Notes: generated by a model not told the origin, from the sequence alone. Shown: positions 25,638-34,909, counted from the stretch's first letter. The stretch is DNA of 64,000 nt from Flavobacterium sp. MDT1-60 (GCF_014844035.1 NZ_CP062159.1:744001-808000), one strand, 5' to 3'. Numbers and translations are program-made.

Positions 25638-27163
25638 TGTTCAATTTTTTTAATTTCGTATAAATCATGTCTTCTGTCTTTTAATATTCGTACACTTCCA
25701 TGTTCATGAAGTTGTTTTAATAAGTTCAAATCAACATCAACGATGAGTGTCATTTCGGTATTTGGAGTTGCTTCGGCTTTAATTCCGTTGCTAGGAAAAG
25801 CAAAATCAGAAGGTGTAAAAACAGAAGCCTGAGCATATTGAATATCCATATTATTTACTTTAGGCAAATTACCAACGCAACCTGCAATCGCAACATAACA
25901 TTCGTTTTCTATTGCACGTGCTTGTGAGCAATGTTTTACACGCGTATAGGCATTTTGTGTATCAGTTAAAAAAGGAACAAATAATATATTCATGCCTTCA
26001 TTAGCCATAATTCTGGAAAGCTCAGGAAATTCAACATCATAGCAAATAAGGATCCCAATTTTTCCGCAATCGGTATCAAAGGTTTGAAAATGCGATCCGC
26101 CTTTCATTCCCCAATGCTGTACTTCATTTGGCGTAACGTGAATTTTGGTATACATTTCTGAGGTTCCGTCCCTTTTGCATAAAAAACCAACGTTGTATAA
26201 ATTACCATTATCTAAATAAGGCATACTTCCGGTAATGATATTGATGTTGTACGAAATAGCAAATTCCTGAAAACGTTTTCTAATTGGATCAGAATAGCGT
26301 GCAAGTTCCCGAATTGCTTCTGCTTCTGATAAATGATTATAATCAGCCATCAATGGGGCGATGAAAAGTTCCGGAAATAAGGCAAAATCGGCGCCATAAC
26401 CAGAAACGACATCTATAAAAAACTCTGATTGCTCGAAAAACTCTTCTAAATTGTTTAATTGACGCATCTGCCACTGAATTAGTCCCAGACGAATAACGCT
26501 TTTGTCAAGGTTGATCAGCTTTGGACTTTCATCATAATAAACATTATTCCATTCTAAAAGAACCGCAAACTCTTTTGATTCTTCATCTCCTTCTAAATAA
26601 TTCTTTATAATTCTCAACACATGGAAATCGTTACTTAACTGAAACGAAAGTACCGGATCATGTAATTCTTTATGTTTTACCCTGTCAATATAACTTTTAG
26701 GCGTCATTTTTTTGGAATGCTGTGCGTAATTTGGAATTCTTCCTGCAAATACAATAGCTTTTAAATTAAGCTGTTCGCAAAGTTCTTTTCTGGCATCGTA
26801 TAAACGTCGGCCTAAACGTAAGCCACGATAATTGGGGTGAATGAAAACATCGATTCCGTATAAAATTTCAGCATCTCTATCATGAGTTGAAAAGGTATAG
26901 TTGCCAACAATTTGTCTGTAATTATGTCTTTTATCCACGAGCTTTTCGTCGACAATTAAGGATAAGGCAGATCCCACAACAATATCATCCACTAAAATCA
27001 CTAATTGGCCTTCGGGAAATATGGAAAGTAATTTTTCGATGTCACTTACGCTCCAGTATGAATTCGCCATTTCAGGATACGATTCTACCATCGAATTTTT
27101 TAATTGTTTGTAATCTTCGATTTCTAAATTTCGTAACTCAACTTTATTAATTTTTGTCTGCAT
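25634..27163 (-). CDS. GNAT acetyltransferase fused to a carbon-nitrogen hydrolase
   Basis: Cytoplasmic two-domain enzyme of 509 residues. Residues 8-200 are a GNAT domain ('YGIDVFIHPNYRGLRLGRRL', acetyl-CoA loop RGLRLGRR). Residues 224-505 are a nitrilase-superfamily domain whose triad is visible: E265 in 'ALFPELFIAP', K340 in 'YTKIHVTPNE' and C374 in 'ILICYDVEFPE'. Fusions of this design are common in Bacteroidota; the natural substrate is not established. It is the first gene of a four-gene operon. Confidence 0.93.
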   Translation of the reverse strand: MQTKINKVELRNLEIEDYKQLKNSMVESYPEMANSYWSVSDIEKLLSIFPEGQLVILVDDIVVGSALSLIVDEKLVDKRHNYRQIVGNYTFSTHDRDAEILYGIDVFIHPNYRGLRLGRRLYDARKELCEQLNLKAIVFAGRIPNYAQHSKKMTPKSYIDRVKHKELHDPVLSFQLSNDFHVLRIIKNYLEGDEESKEFAVLLEWNNVYYDESPKLINLDKSVIRLGLIQWQMRQLNNLEEFFEQSEFFIDVVSGYGADFALFPELFIAPLMADYNHLSEAEAIRELARYSDPIRKRFQEFAISYNINIITGSMPYLDNGNLYNVGFLCKRDGTSEMYTKIHVTPNEVQHWGMKGGSHFQTFDTDCGKIGILICYDVEFPELSRIMANEGMNILFVPFLTDTQNAYTRVKHCSQARAIENECYVAIAGCVGNLPKVNNMDIQYAQASVFTPSDFAFPSNGIKAEATPNTEMTLIVDVDLNLLKQLHEHGSVRILKDRRHDLYEIKKIEQ

Positions 27164-27336
27164 GTAGTATGATTTTTGTTAAATGTACGAAAATATTTCC
27201 ATTTACAAACGTTTACAAATAGTTACAACCGAAAGTAAATAGTTTGCAACCGAATACTTTTTGAGTGCCATCGCATCTTTGCCTCATCGAATTTCACTAA
27301 GGAATTCATTTAACGAACATTTAAATATTATACGCC

Positions 27337-27669
27337 ATGAATGCAATGAAAAACAGAGTGCAATTAATTGGGAACGTAGGAAACGACCCGGAAATCAAAA
27401 CCTTAGAAAATGGAAAAAAATTAGCGCAACTAACGATCGCAACACACGATTATTATAAAAATGACAAAGGTGAAAAAATAGAACAAACGGATTGGCATCG
27501 TGTTACAGCCTGGGGCAAAGTCGCTGAAATTATTGAAAAATTTGTCGTAAAAGGAAAGGAAGTTGCTATTGAAGGAAAACTAACCCACAGAAGTTATGAC
27601 GACAAAAACGGGGAGAAGAAGTATATAACCGAAGTCGTTGTAAATGAAATATTGTTGCTAAGTAAATAA
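27337..27669 (+). CDS. ssb: Single-stranded DNA-binding protein, short form
   Basis: 110-residue OB-fold protein. 'NRVQLIGNVGNDPEIKTLEN', 'DWHRVTAWGKVAEIIEKFV' and 'GKEVAIEGKLTHRSY' are the SSB signatures. The usual disordered linker and acidic C-terminal tip (DDLPF-like), which recruits repair proteins, are absent; the protein ends VNEILLLSK. It is therefore probably an accessory SSB and not the only one in the cell. ATG codons at 27337 and 27346 are both possible starts. Confidence 0.92.
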   Translation: MNAMKNRVQLIGNVGNDPEIKTLENGKKLAQLTIATHDYYKNDKGEKIEQTDWHRVTAWGKVAEIIEKFVVKGKEVAIEGKLTHRSYDDKNGEKKYITEVVVNEILLLSK

Positions 27670-27688
27670 CGTTTTATAAGTTTAATTT

Positions 27689-27728
27689 AACCCGATTGTT
27701 TTTTAAAGAGACAGTCGGGTTTTTTATT
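27689..27728 (+). terminator. Terminator after ssb
   Basis: AACCCGATTGT (27689-27699) with ACAGTCGGGTT (27711-27721), one G-T pair, then a T-run. Confidence 0.85.
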
Positions 27729-27743
27729 TTGAGTAAAGACTTG

Positions 27744-28436
27744 TTATAAAACAGAAGCACCATTTATATCCGTTGTTAGTATTTCGCTCATATAGTCAAA
27801 AAAAGGACGCATATTTTTGAATGTCTCTAAGGCTTGTTCTAAAAAATGCGGACTTAGAACTTCATCATCAGTAAAACGTTTCATGACCAAAAACTGTTTG
27901 TAACGAAGTAAATCAATGGCTTCATGGTTTACATCAAAACCTTTTGGTGCTGTTTTAAGTTGTTCACCTTGCAAAATTCCGAAAGTGTTAATAAAGGATT
28001 TTGAATTCAATATTTTTTTCATGGCTTGAGGATCATGAGCAAATTCACTTCTTACGCGTTTTAAATCTGCAGCATTTGGTCCCCAAAATCCACCGGCAAG
28101 AAAGCTGTTTCCTTGTTCCAGATGAAAATAATAACCGCCGCGTCGTGCTGCTGTTGCTCTGGTGTAACTTCCTCCCCAAAAAGTTTTAAAAGGAGTTTTA
28201 TCTTTAGAGAATCGAATATCACGATAAATTCGGTAAACGCTTTTCTTTCCGGAAGCAGTTTCAAGAACATCGGTTTTAGAAAGTTCCTGAAGCAAAGCAC
28301 CTGCAAAATTTTCAATATGATTTAATTCGTTTAAGTAAGTGGGCTTATTTTCCTCAAACCAGGGTTTGTTATTGTTGCTTTTAAGTTGAAGCAAAAAATC
28401 AAGACTGGATTTAGGTATCGTAATCTGGTTTTCCAT
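27744..28436 (-). CDS. DUF2461 family protein
   Basis: 230 residues that fit the DUF2461/TIGR02453 family across its length: 'NNNKPWFEENKPTYL', 'YRIYRDIRFSKDKTPFKT', 'GGYYFHLEQGNSFLAGGFWG' and 'DVLSPHFLEQALETFKNMRP'-like ending. The function of this widespread family is not known. It is cytoplasmic, with no cofactor motif visible. A hairpin (28487-28512) separates it from the next upstream gene. Confidence 0.92.
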   Translation of the reverse strand: MENQITIPKSSLDFLLQLKSNNNKPWFEENKPTYLNELNHIENFAGALLQELSKTDVLETASGKKSVYRIYRDIRFSKDKTPFKTFWGGSYTRATAARRGGYYFHLEQGNSFLAGGFWGPNAADLKRVRSEFAHDPQAMKKILNSKSFINTFGILQGEQLKTAPKGFDVNHEAIDLLRYKQFLVMKRFTDDEVLSPHFLEQALETFKNMRPFFDYMSEILTTDINGASVL

Positions 28437-28483
28437 AATTTAATTGTGAGACTTTTTAAAATCAAAAGTGGTCTGCAATTTAA

Positions 28484-28516
28484 ACAAAAAACCCACCAGA
28501 TTTTCGGTGGGTTTTG
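28484..28516 (-). terminator. Terminator of the 28527-28712 gene
   Basis: AAAAACCCACC and GGTGGGTTTT form a strong stem around CAGATTTTC-like loop sequence; on the minus strand it is followed by T-rich bases. Confidence 0.8.
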
Positions 28517-28526
28517 AATATATTGT

Positions 28527-28712
28527 TTAAGCAGTTTTTTTGAATAAATCAAACATAGGACAACGCGAGCAGCGTTTCTTTTCGCTCTTTTTGTATTTTT
28601 CACAACAAGAAGATTTACAGTTTTCTAACTTCTTAATGTTCTCAAGGATAGCTTTATTCTTCTTTTTCTTTTTATCCTTTTTTTTGTCCTTGTCTTTTTC
28701 TTTCTTGCTCAA
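28527..28712 (-). CDS. Small lysine-rich, cysteine-containing protein
   Basis: 61 residues. Residues 1-22 are almost only lysine, aspartate and glutamate. Residues 32-53 hold six cysteines ('CKSSCCEKY' and 'KRCSRCPMF'), a possible zinc- or iron-binding site. A terminator follows it directly, which supports it being a real gene. I recognise no named family. Confidence 0.65.
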   Translation of the reverse strand: MSKKEKDKDKKKDKKKKKNKAILENIKKLENCKSSCCEKYKKSEKKRCSRCPMFDLFKKTA

Positions 28713-28792
28713 TTTTCCTCTGTATTATAAAACAGAGACAAATATAAAATAATTTTGTTATTTTTAAATATTCTAAATAAACTTTAACTTTT

Positions 28793-29311
28793 TTATTTTG
28801 GATTGATAGCGATTGAGCTTGTAACAGTTAACTGCTGAATATCACGATCAAATAAGTAAAGTCCGCCTTTATCGTCACCAATTAAGTTGATTTTGTCTAA
28901 GATTGATTTAGCTGTAGCTTCTTCTTCGATTTGTTCTGACACATACCATTGTAAGAAATTATGTGTTGCATAATCTTTTTCTTCAAAAGTGATGTGAACC
29001 AATTCGTTAATAGATTCTGAAACAAAAATTTCATGGCTATAAAGCGCTTCAAACATTTCCTTGAATGTAGAATAAGATGTTTTTGGTGCTTTTAGATCTG
29101 TAACCTGAGCGTGACCTCCGCGTTCGTTCACATACTTCACTAATTTAAGCATGTGCGCGCGCTCTTCGTCTGATTGTGTGTACATAAATTGAGCGATTCC
29201 CTCTAATCCGTGTACTTCAGCCCAACAAGCCATGGAAAGGTAGGTTTGCGAAGATTCTGCCTCTATGCGTATTTGCTTGTTTAAAGCTGATTCAATATTT
29301 TTCTTTAGCAT
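28793..29311 (-). CDS. ftnA: Ferritin
   Basis: 172-residue non-heme ferritin that oxidises and stores iron in a 24-subunit shell. Ferroxidase ligands are visible: E17 region in 'RIEAESSQTYLSMACWAE', 'FMYTQSDEERAHMLKLV' (E50 and H53 type) and 'YVSEQIEEEATAKSIL' (E94, E130 type). No heme ligand, so not a bacterioferritin. The length is normal. Confidence 0.95.
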   Translation of the reverse strand: MLKKNIESALNKQIRIEAESSQTYLSMACWAEVHGLEGIAQFMYTQSDEERAHMLKLVKYVNERGGHAQVTDLKAPKTSYSTFKEMFEALYSHEIFVSESINELVHITFEEKDYATHNFLQWYVSEQIEEEATAKSILDKINLIGDDKGGLYLFDRDIQQLTVTSSIAINPK

Positions 29312-29405
29312 AATATGTGTCTTTTTTGTAAAGTTAAAAAAAATAATCCATTATGTTTTTTTGAAAGCACGAAACCTAAGACATTTGGATTAATTCTCAA
29401 TAAAT

Positions 29406-30896
29406 TTAAGGCCTTTTCTGGAAAGGTTTTTTGAAAGACGAAGGAGTATTTAATTTCTCAAGAAATGGATCATCTGCATTAAATCCATCCTTGAATTTAC
29501 GCATTACATATTGTTTTGAAACCGTATCGTAATAGCTAAGAATATAAAAATCTTTATATTTTAAGATGTTGTCTAATGCGATCTGCTTATTCAGACTCAT
29601 AAAATAGTAGATGTTATCAATCGCTAATGGTTCTAGCTGTTCTTGTTTTACAATATTATAATTAGGATTCCATACGCTTTCAAAATAAACCGTTTCTGTA
29701 TGAATGTACCCCGAAGAATAATTCGGTGGGTAGTATGATGAACTATTATCATAAAATCCAAAATCATCAACAGAATAAGAGGCAATAAACAAACTGCCTT
29801 GTCTCATCATGTTTGGAGTTCCTCCTAAGGTAATTAAAGTATTTTCTTTGTTCTTAAAAACCGATAAACCAATATCTAAAAAGGAAAGATGATTTAGGAA
29901 TTTTTTCGTTGTTTTTAATTCTTTAGCTTTTTCACCTTCCCTTTGGATTAAGAGGGGAGACGTTTTAAATTTGATGGTGTCATTTTTTGAAATGTGAAAG
30001 CTTTTTACAGTCTCATTAGAATTGTAATCTTTTATATCAAGGAATAACTCTTCATCACTGGCAATAGTTTGATACAGTTTATTATTCTGTAAGAATGAAT
30101 TACTTATTTTTTTAGGTTTTTGAATAGTTGATTGGGTAAAGGTTTTTTCTTTAATTTCTTCCGTTTCAAGATTTATATCAAATACCTGAGTTTTTTTCGG
30201 ATTATGGTCTAAAGTTAAAACAAAACGATTTGGAAAGATGTATAATTTGCTTTTTGCAGTGCTTCTGAATAGAGGGGTATATTCTTCTGCTTCAATTTTT
30301 TCAATTGGATTTTGCTGAATAACATAATTGAAAGTAACAAATTTCGTGTTTCTATTCTGAAATTTAAAAGACGAAAAATCGAATATTTTTTGTTCAACAG
30401 TGCCATTTTCAAAAGTATAAAGAACGAGTGTTTGCTCTTCTAAATCTTTAACAAGGAGATTAAATGAATTTTCTAACTGAAATTGCGCTATAATAGATTG
30501 CTTTTCAGAAGTAAATACAAAGTTTAAATTTTTGGATGTTTTGTTTCCAAAGAAATATTTAATAGCGATAATAGTTCCATAATCTTTTGTTGACCAATAG
30601 AGTGTAGGTAATCCGTCTGCACTAAAACTATATCCAATGAGAGACTTATCACCGATGTCTTTTAAGGCGCCTTTATATTGGTCTGTCAGGAATAGGGAAC
30701 TGTTGTATTTTAAAATAGAGATATTCTGACTATCTGCTGCAAAGACAAAAACTTCGTGAGTCTGTTGGTTTTCAGCAGTCAAAACCTGCTCTGCTCCGTT
30801 TGATCTTTTTAAATCTAACGGAAAGGAATTCAATATTGTTTGGCTGAACAACAATGAATTAGAGAATAAAAGAAATAAGAGTATAATTTTTTTCAC
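29406..30896 (-). CDS. Secreted protein of unknown function, paralogue of 34952-36409
   Basis: 496 residues with signal peptide MKKIILLFLLFSNSLLFSQ. The rest has a regular beta-rich pattern with short repeated strands, as in a propeller. It shares with the 34952 protein the order of elements 'SFSADGLPTLYWSTKDY', 'LEPLAIDNIYYFMSLNK' and 'DFYILSYYDTVSKQYVMRKF' at the C-terminus (the other has 'LFWSSDDYENI', 'LQPLAFDKIRTFLDKNE', 'YYLGYYDKKAKEYIIRKF'). No sorting domain. Function unknown; it could be surface or periplasmic. Confidence 0.78.
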   Translation of the reverse strand: MKKIILLFLLFSNSLLFSQTILNSFPLDLKRSNGAEQVLTAENQQTHEVFVFAADSQNISILKYNSSLFLTDQYKGALKDIGDKSLIGYSFSADGLPTLYWSTKDYGTIIAIKYFFGNKTSKNLNFVFTSEKQSIIAQFQLENSFNLLVKDLEEQTLVLYTFENGTVEQKIFDFSSFKFQNRNTKFVTFNYVIQQNPIEKIEAEEYTPLFRSTAKSKLYIFPNRFVLTLDHNPKKTQVFDINLETEEIKEKTFTQSTIQKPKKISNSFLQNNKLYQTIASDEELFLDIKDYNSNETVKSFHISKNDTIKFKTSPLLIQREGEKAKELKTTKKFLNHLSFLDIGLSVFKNKENTLITLGGTPNMMRQGSLFIASYSVDDFGFYDNSSSYYPPNYSSGYIHTETVYFESVWNPNYNIVKQEQLEPLAIDNIYYFMSLNKQIALDNILKYKDFYILSYYDTVSKQYVMRKFKDGFNADDPFLEKLNTPSSFKKPFQKRP

Positions 30897-31001
30897 ATTA
30901 TTTTAACTACAAATATTGTTCCAGTTTTATGAGATGGAATTTTTGAATAATGAAAGTACAAATTATTTCTGATAGATTTTAAGTCTTCAAAAGGGCAAAA
31001 T

Positions 31002-31034
31002 AAAAAAGCCCTAAATTTTTTTCTTTAGGGCTTC
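31002..31034 (-). terminator. Terminator after the OmpA gene
   Basis: AGCCCTAAA (31007-31015) pairs with TTTAGGGCT (31024-31032). On the minus strand it is followed by a T-run. Confidence 0.87.
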
Positions 31035-31053
31035 ATTTTTATTTAAAAAGAGA

Positions 31054-32190
31054 TTATTTTACTTTAAAAGTAACTCTTCTTGCTAATCTTCTTGCTTCTT
31101 CTGAATCTTTTTGGATAGAAGTGTCCGCTCCCTGAGGAATGACATTTAATCTTGAAGATGCAATTCCGGCTTTTTCAAAAATGGTTTTCACATTGTTAGC
31201 CCTTGCATTTGATAATTTGTCATTATATTCCGAACTACCAACCTGATCAGCATAACCAAGAATATCAAGAGAGGCCGAAGGGTTTTTTCTTAAATATGTT
31301 AAAACAACATCGATAGCAGCAGTTGAATTTTCGATTGGAGTTGATTTGTTGAAATCAAAATAAACACTGTAGTATTTGTCGTTGATCATTTCTTTAACAA
31401 CATCTTTATCATTTACTACTGTATTAGTAACCGGTTTTTCAATAATTACTTGCTTTTCTGGTATTTTATTTACCTGCGCTTCAAGATTGGCAAGTTTGCT
31501 CTCTAAAGCAGCAACATCAGCATTTTCAGAGATTACGGTCCAGTCTGCGTGTTTGGTGTTTTTACCCAAATAAATGTTTAAACCTGCAGTTCCAGTAAAT
31601 AATAACCCACTGAATCCTCTCGAGTTTGTAGGAGCACCACCATCAAAAGTATGATCCTGGTAGGCATTTACAATAGTTGAAATATCTCCTGTTAAAGCAA
31701 AACGATCTGATAATCTGATTTGTCCCGTTAGACCAGCAATAAAATTGCCTACATTGTCTTTTACATGTAAATCTTTATTCTCTAAACGTCCTACTCCAAA
31801 ACCAGCGTGTCCAAGTAAACCAAATGTATTTGTCCAGGTTTCAAAATTCATAATTCTTCCTAAGTTGGCGACACCTTGCAGGTCGATTCTGTAGTATTTA
31901 GAGTCAAAATCAATTGAACTATCATTTTGACCAGTGAAACTATTATATCCCACATTAGCTTTTAAACCGAATTTGTTGTTCAACATGTATCTTACACCTA
32001 AATCGACAGTATAAGGATTGATTCTTGAAGTGTAATAATTCCCTGAGGTAAATGGACGCTGAGGTTTGTTAAAACCACCATCTAATTCTACAGACCACTT
32101 GTTATAACTGGTTGTAGTATTGTTTTCTGTTTGTGCTTTTGCATGCATTAAACTTAATGCAAACGCCAGAGTAATTACAATTTTTTTCAT
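31054..32190 (-). CDS. OmpA family outer-membrane protein
   Basis: 378 residues from the start at 32190 (MKKIVITLAFALSLMHAKAQ signal peptide); the open frame continues 12 codons upstream without merit. Residues 25-215 look like an eight-stranded beta-barrel ('WSVELDGGFNKPQRPF', 'GLKANVGYNSFTG'). Residues 215-250 contain a coiled segment ('DVAALESKLANLEAQVNKIP'). Residues 270-378 are an OmpA C-terminal domain ('YYSVYFDFNKSTPI', 'LDILGYADQVGSSEYNDKLS', 'NARANNVKTIF') that binds peptidoglycan. It is expected to be a major outer-membrane protein. Confidence 0.94.
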   Translation of the reverse strand: MKKIVITLAFALSLMHAKAQTENNTTTSYNKWSVELDGGFNKPQRPFTSGNYYTSRINPYTVDLGVRYMLNNKFGLKANVGYNSFTGQNDSSIDFDSKYYRIDLQGVANLGRIMNFETWTNTFGLLGHAGFGVGRLENKDLHVKDNVGNFIAGLTGQIRLSDRFALTGDISTIVNAYQDHTFDGGAPTNSRGFSGLLFTGTAGLNIYLGKNTKHADWTVISENADVAALESKLANLEAQVNKIPEKQVIIEKPVTNTVVNDKDVVKEMINDKYYSVYFDFNKSTPIENSTAAIDVVLTYLRKNPSASLDILGYADQVGSSEYNDKLSNARANNVKTIFEKAGIASSRLNVIPQGADTSIQKDSEEARRLARRVTFKVK

Positions 32191-32298
32191 TGTATTTGAG
32201 ATTTTAAATTTTTCCCAAACCAACAATTATTTGTAAGAATTACTTTCCGCTAAAAGTCCAAAACATAACAAAATAGGGTTTATTATATAAGATAAACA

Positions 32299-32928
32299 TT
32301 AAGAGTTCATTAGGTCCTGAAAAGTGTCAACGAACTGACCTACATGCAAACCATCCATCAAACCATGATGTACATGAACAGACATTGCAATGGTTCTTTT
32401 TCCAGATTCAGAAGTCATCATTTTTCCAAATGAAATCTTTGGGCAGCTGTCCGGGAAAGTGTAGCTTCTCGCATGAGAAAGCGATGTAAAATTCAGCCAT
32501 GGAATAGCAGAAAAGTGAATCACATTGTCATCATCAAAAGATCTTGTAAAAATCCCAGTCGTATTTTGAATTCTTTCGATTTCTGCCAAAGCGGTCTCTT
32601 CAAAATTTCTAAAATCAGCGTTGTATTCAATTAATGAAAACCCAAAAGTACCATCTTCACGACCAATCGTTGCCGACGCATCGATACGATCGTTACTGTA
32701 GATTTTGCCTTCTGAAATACGGTATCTAAAATTCTCAATTGTATTTACTGCAACTAAGGTTTTATGTAAATAATAGATGAAAAAAGAAGTATTAAAACTT
32801 TTGGCTGTTTGATACGCTTTGGTACAATCAATCTCGACAGTTGCGCCAAAAAAAGGTTCTTCCATTTGGCTAAAATGTGCAAAATGTTCTTTTCTATTCC
32901 AGTTTTCTAAGTCTAATAGTGTTTTCAT
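32299..32928 (-). CDS. Chloramphenicol acetyltransferase (CatA) family protein
   Basis: 209-residue acyltransferase. The catalytic signature HHGLMDG (residues 189-195, within 'SVHVHHGLMDGLHVGQF') fits HHxxxDG, and 'FHFSAIPWLNFTSLSHAR'-like sequence near residue 138 corresponds to the substrate pocket. CAT-type enzymes acetylate chloramphenicol, but chromosomal members in Bacteroidota may have another substrate, so resistance is not proven. It overlaps the upstream HAD gene by one base (TAATG), indicating translational coupling. Confidence 0.87.
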   Translation of the reverse strand: MKTLLDLENWNRKEHFAHFSQMEEPFFGATVEIDCTKAYQTAKSFNTSFFIYYLHKTLVAVNTIENFRYRISEGKIYSNDRIDASATIGREDGTFGFSLIEYNADFRNFEETALAEIERIQNTTGIFTRSFDDDNVIHFSAIPWLNFTSLSHARSYTFPDSCPKISFGKMMTSESGKRTIAMSVHVHHGLMDGLHVGQFVDTFQDLMNS

Positions 32929-33635
32929 TATAATAAATTAGGGAGCACTTCAGAAATTTTTTCGAAAGAACTAAAATGTTTATGCTCAACTTTATGATTA
33001 ATTTTTTCATGTTCCCAGGTAGTATGAAACGGAATATGTACAGCATAACCACCAATCCCTAAAACAGGCAATACGTCAGATTTTAGCGAGTTTCCGATCA
33101 TCAAAAATTCATGTGCCTGAATGTCTAAACGACCCAGTAATTTTTCATAATCAGTTTCCTGCTTGTCTGACATTACTTCTATATGGTGAAAATAATGCCC
33201 CAAACCTGAACGATGTAATTTGCTGTGCTGATCTTTCAGATCGCCTTTTGTCGCAACAACCAATTTGTATTTTCCGTGTAAGGCCTGCAAAGTTTCTTCG
33301 ATTCCGTCTAGCAATTCGATTGGCTTTTCGAGCAATTCTTTTCCGTATTGAATGATTTTTTCAATAACTTCTATTGGAATTGTATTGTTCGAAATATTCA
33401 TCGCTGCTTCAATCATCGAAAGAATATATCCTTTGATTCCGTAACCGTACAAAGGCAAATTTGCAATTTCAATTTTGAATAATTCCTGTGAAATACCCTG
33501 ATGGGAAAGATAATCTTCCATCAAAGCACAGAATTTGTGTTCTGTTTCCTGAAAATAAGGTTCGTTTACAAATAAAGTATCATCAGCATCAAATGCAATT
33601 ACTTTTAAATTGGGTATTTTGTTTTTATCTAACAT
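32928..33635 (-). CDS. HAD family hydrolase
   Basis: 235-residue cytoplasmic phosphatase. Motif I is 'VIAFDADDTLFVNE' (D16, D18), motif II threonine lies in 'LVVATKGDL' and motif IV is 'FLMIGNSLKSDVLP'. The cap domain is between I and II. Several Bacteroidota relatives are annotated as phosphoglycolate-like; the substrate cannot be read. It forms a two-gene operon with the CAT-like gene. Confidence 0.9.
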   Translation of the reverse strand: MLDKNKIPNLKVIAFDADDTLFVNEPYFQETEHKFCALMEDYLSHQGISQELFKIEIANLPLYGYGIKGYILSMIEAAMNISNNTIPIEVIEKIIQYGKELLEKPIELLDGIEETLQALHGKYKLVVATKGDLKDQHSKLHRSGLGHYFHHIEVMSDKQETDYEKLLGRLDIQAHEFLMIGNSLKSDVLPVLGIGGYAVHIPFHTTWEHEKINHKVEHKHFSSFEKISEVLPNLL

Positions 33636-33975
33636 GGGTTTTTTGTTTCAAGTTTTGTTTTGTTTCAAGTTTCAGGTTTTTTGCCACAGATAGTTTCAGA
33701 TTTTGCCACTGATTAAAATGATTTTAAAGATTTTTTAATATCCGTGCTGATCTGCTTTAATTTGCAAAATCTGTGTGGAATTTTTTTAGCCACAAATTGC
33801 ACAAATTTTCACTAATTTTTTCTTGCCACAGATTAAAAGATTAAAAAGATTTTTTCTAAAATATCTGCGCAATCTGCTTAAATCTGCAAAATCTGCGTGA
33901 AACCTTTTTCGGTACTAATTAAAAAATCAATCTGCTTAAATCCGCCAGAATCCGCCAGAATCCGCGTGCTATTTA
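33636..33975. repeat. Cluster of phrase-like intergenic repeats
   Basis: No gene in 340 bases. There are two TGTTTCAAGTTT units (33649-33680), four GCCAC(A/T)GATT or GCCACAAATT phrases (near 33681, 33702, 33790 and 33825), and several AATCTGC(A/T)(A/T)AA units. TCCGCCAGAA is repeated in tandem at 33941-33960. The region is near the 5' end of the HAD gene, whose promoter must lie in it. Confidence 0.75.
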
Positions 33976-34863
33976 TCAATCCTTATTAAACATTCTTTTT
34001 AACGAAATAGTTTTATCGAAAAATGTAATTCTGATTCCGAAAAGTAAAATGATGCCGCCGAAAACCATCTGTAAAGTTATTTGTTCTTCTAAAAACAACC
34101 AAGCTAATATCGAAGTTATTACAGCCTGACTCAATAAACTCAACGAAACTCTGGTCGCGCGCATGTGTTGTGTTGCATAACTAATCGACAACCAGGCACA
34201 CAATTGACAAATTACGGCTTGTAAAACCAATACAAACCAACCGGTATTTGAGAATCCGGTAAAAGGCTGATCTAACGAATAGCAAAGAATTCCTAGATAA
34301 ACACTCGAAGCCAATAAACTGATCGTCATAAACGACAAAACATCAACTTCTGAAAGTACATTTTTGCTGACCAACAGATAAATTGAATATAAAATCCCTG
34401 ATAAAACCGCAAACAAGAAAGCCTGATCAAAATTCAATTCCATAAAAAAACTGAAACCAACCAAAGTCACCATTCCGAATAAAGAAACCACTGTTCCAAT
34501 CCAGAAATTGGTTGCAGGTTTTGATTTCAAAAATAAAAACGAACCGATTCCGACCCAAAGCGGAGATAAATTCGTTAAAAGTGAAGCCTGAGTCGCACTC
34601 GAATCCTGAATGGCGATATTCCAAACCGCAACATCAGATGAAAATAAAATACCACAAAGCATGGCCAAAAGCAAGAATTTTGTCTTCGGAAGTTTGAAGC
34701 TTTTCGTTATAATTACATAAGGCAACAGCAAAAGGACCGCAAAAAACATACGGTAAAAAGCCGAGATTAATCCAGGTGCCAGTTTTAATTTAACCAATAT
34801 CGGGAAGATGGAAATACAAAGTATCCCGCAGATTAAAGCCAATCTTGGTTTGGTGAGTTTCAT
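33976..34863 (-). CDS. EamA/DMT-family transporter
   Basis: Inner-membrane protein of 295 residues with about ten hydrophobic segments in two EamA repeats. 'LLTNLSPLWVGIGSFLFLKS' and 'VITSILAWLFLEEQITLQMV' are the paired repeat-end motifs of drug/metabolite transporters. Possible substrates are amino acids or metabolites; none can be specified. It is 88 bases from the 34952 gene, with a hairpin in between. Confidence 0.88.
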   Translation of the reverse strand: MKLTKPRLALICGILCISIFPILVKLKLAPGLISAFYRMFFAVLLLLPYVIITKSFKLPKTKFLLLAMLCGILFSSDVAVWNIAIQDSSATQASLLTNLSPLWVGIGSFLFLKSKPATNFWIGTVVSLFGMVTLVGFSFFMELNFDQAFLFAVLSGILYSIYLLVSKNVLSEVDVLSFMTISLLASSVYLGILCYSLDQPFTGFSNTGWFVLVLQAVICQLCAWLSISYATQHMRATRVSLSLLSQAVITSILAWLFLEEQITLQMVFGGIILLFGIRITFFDKTISLKRMFNKD

Positions 34864-34909
34864 TTAGTGATTTTTTGAAGCTTTCATCTTCTTAAAAAGC
34901 CTTAATTTT

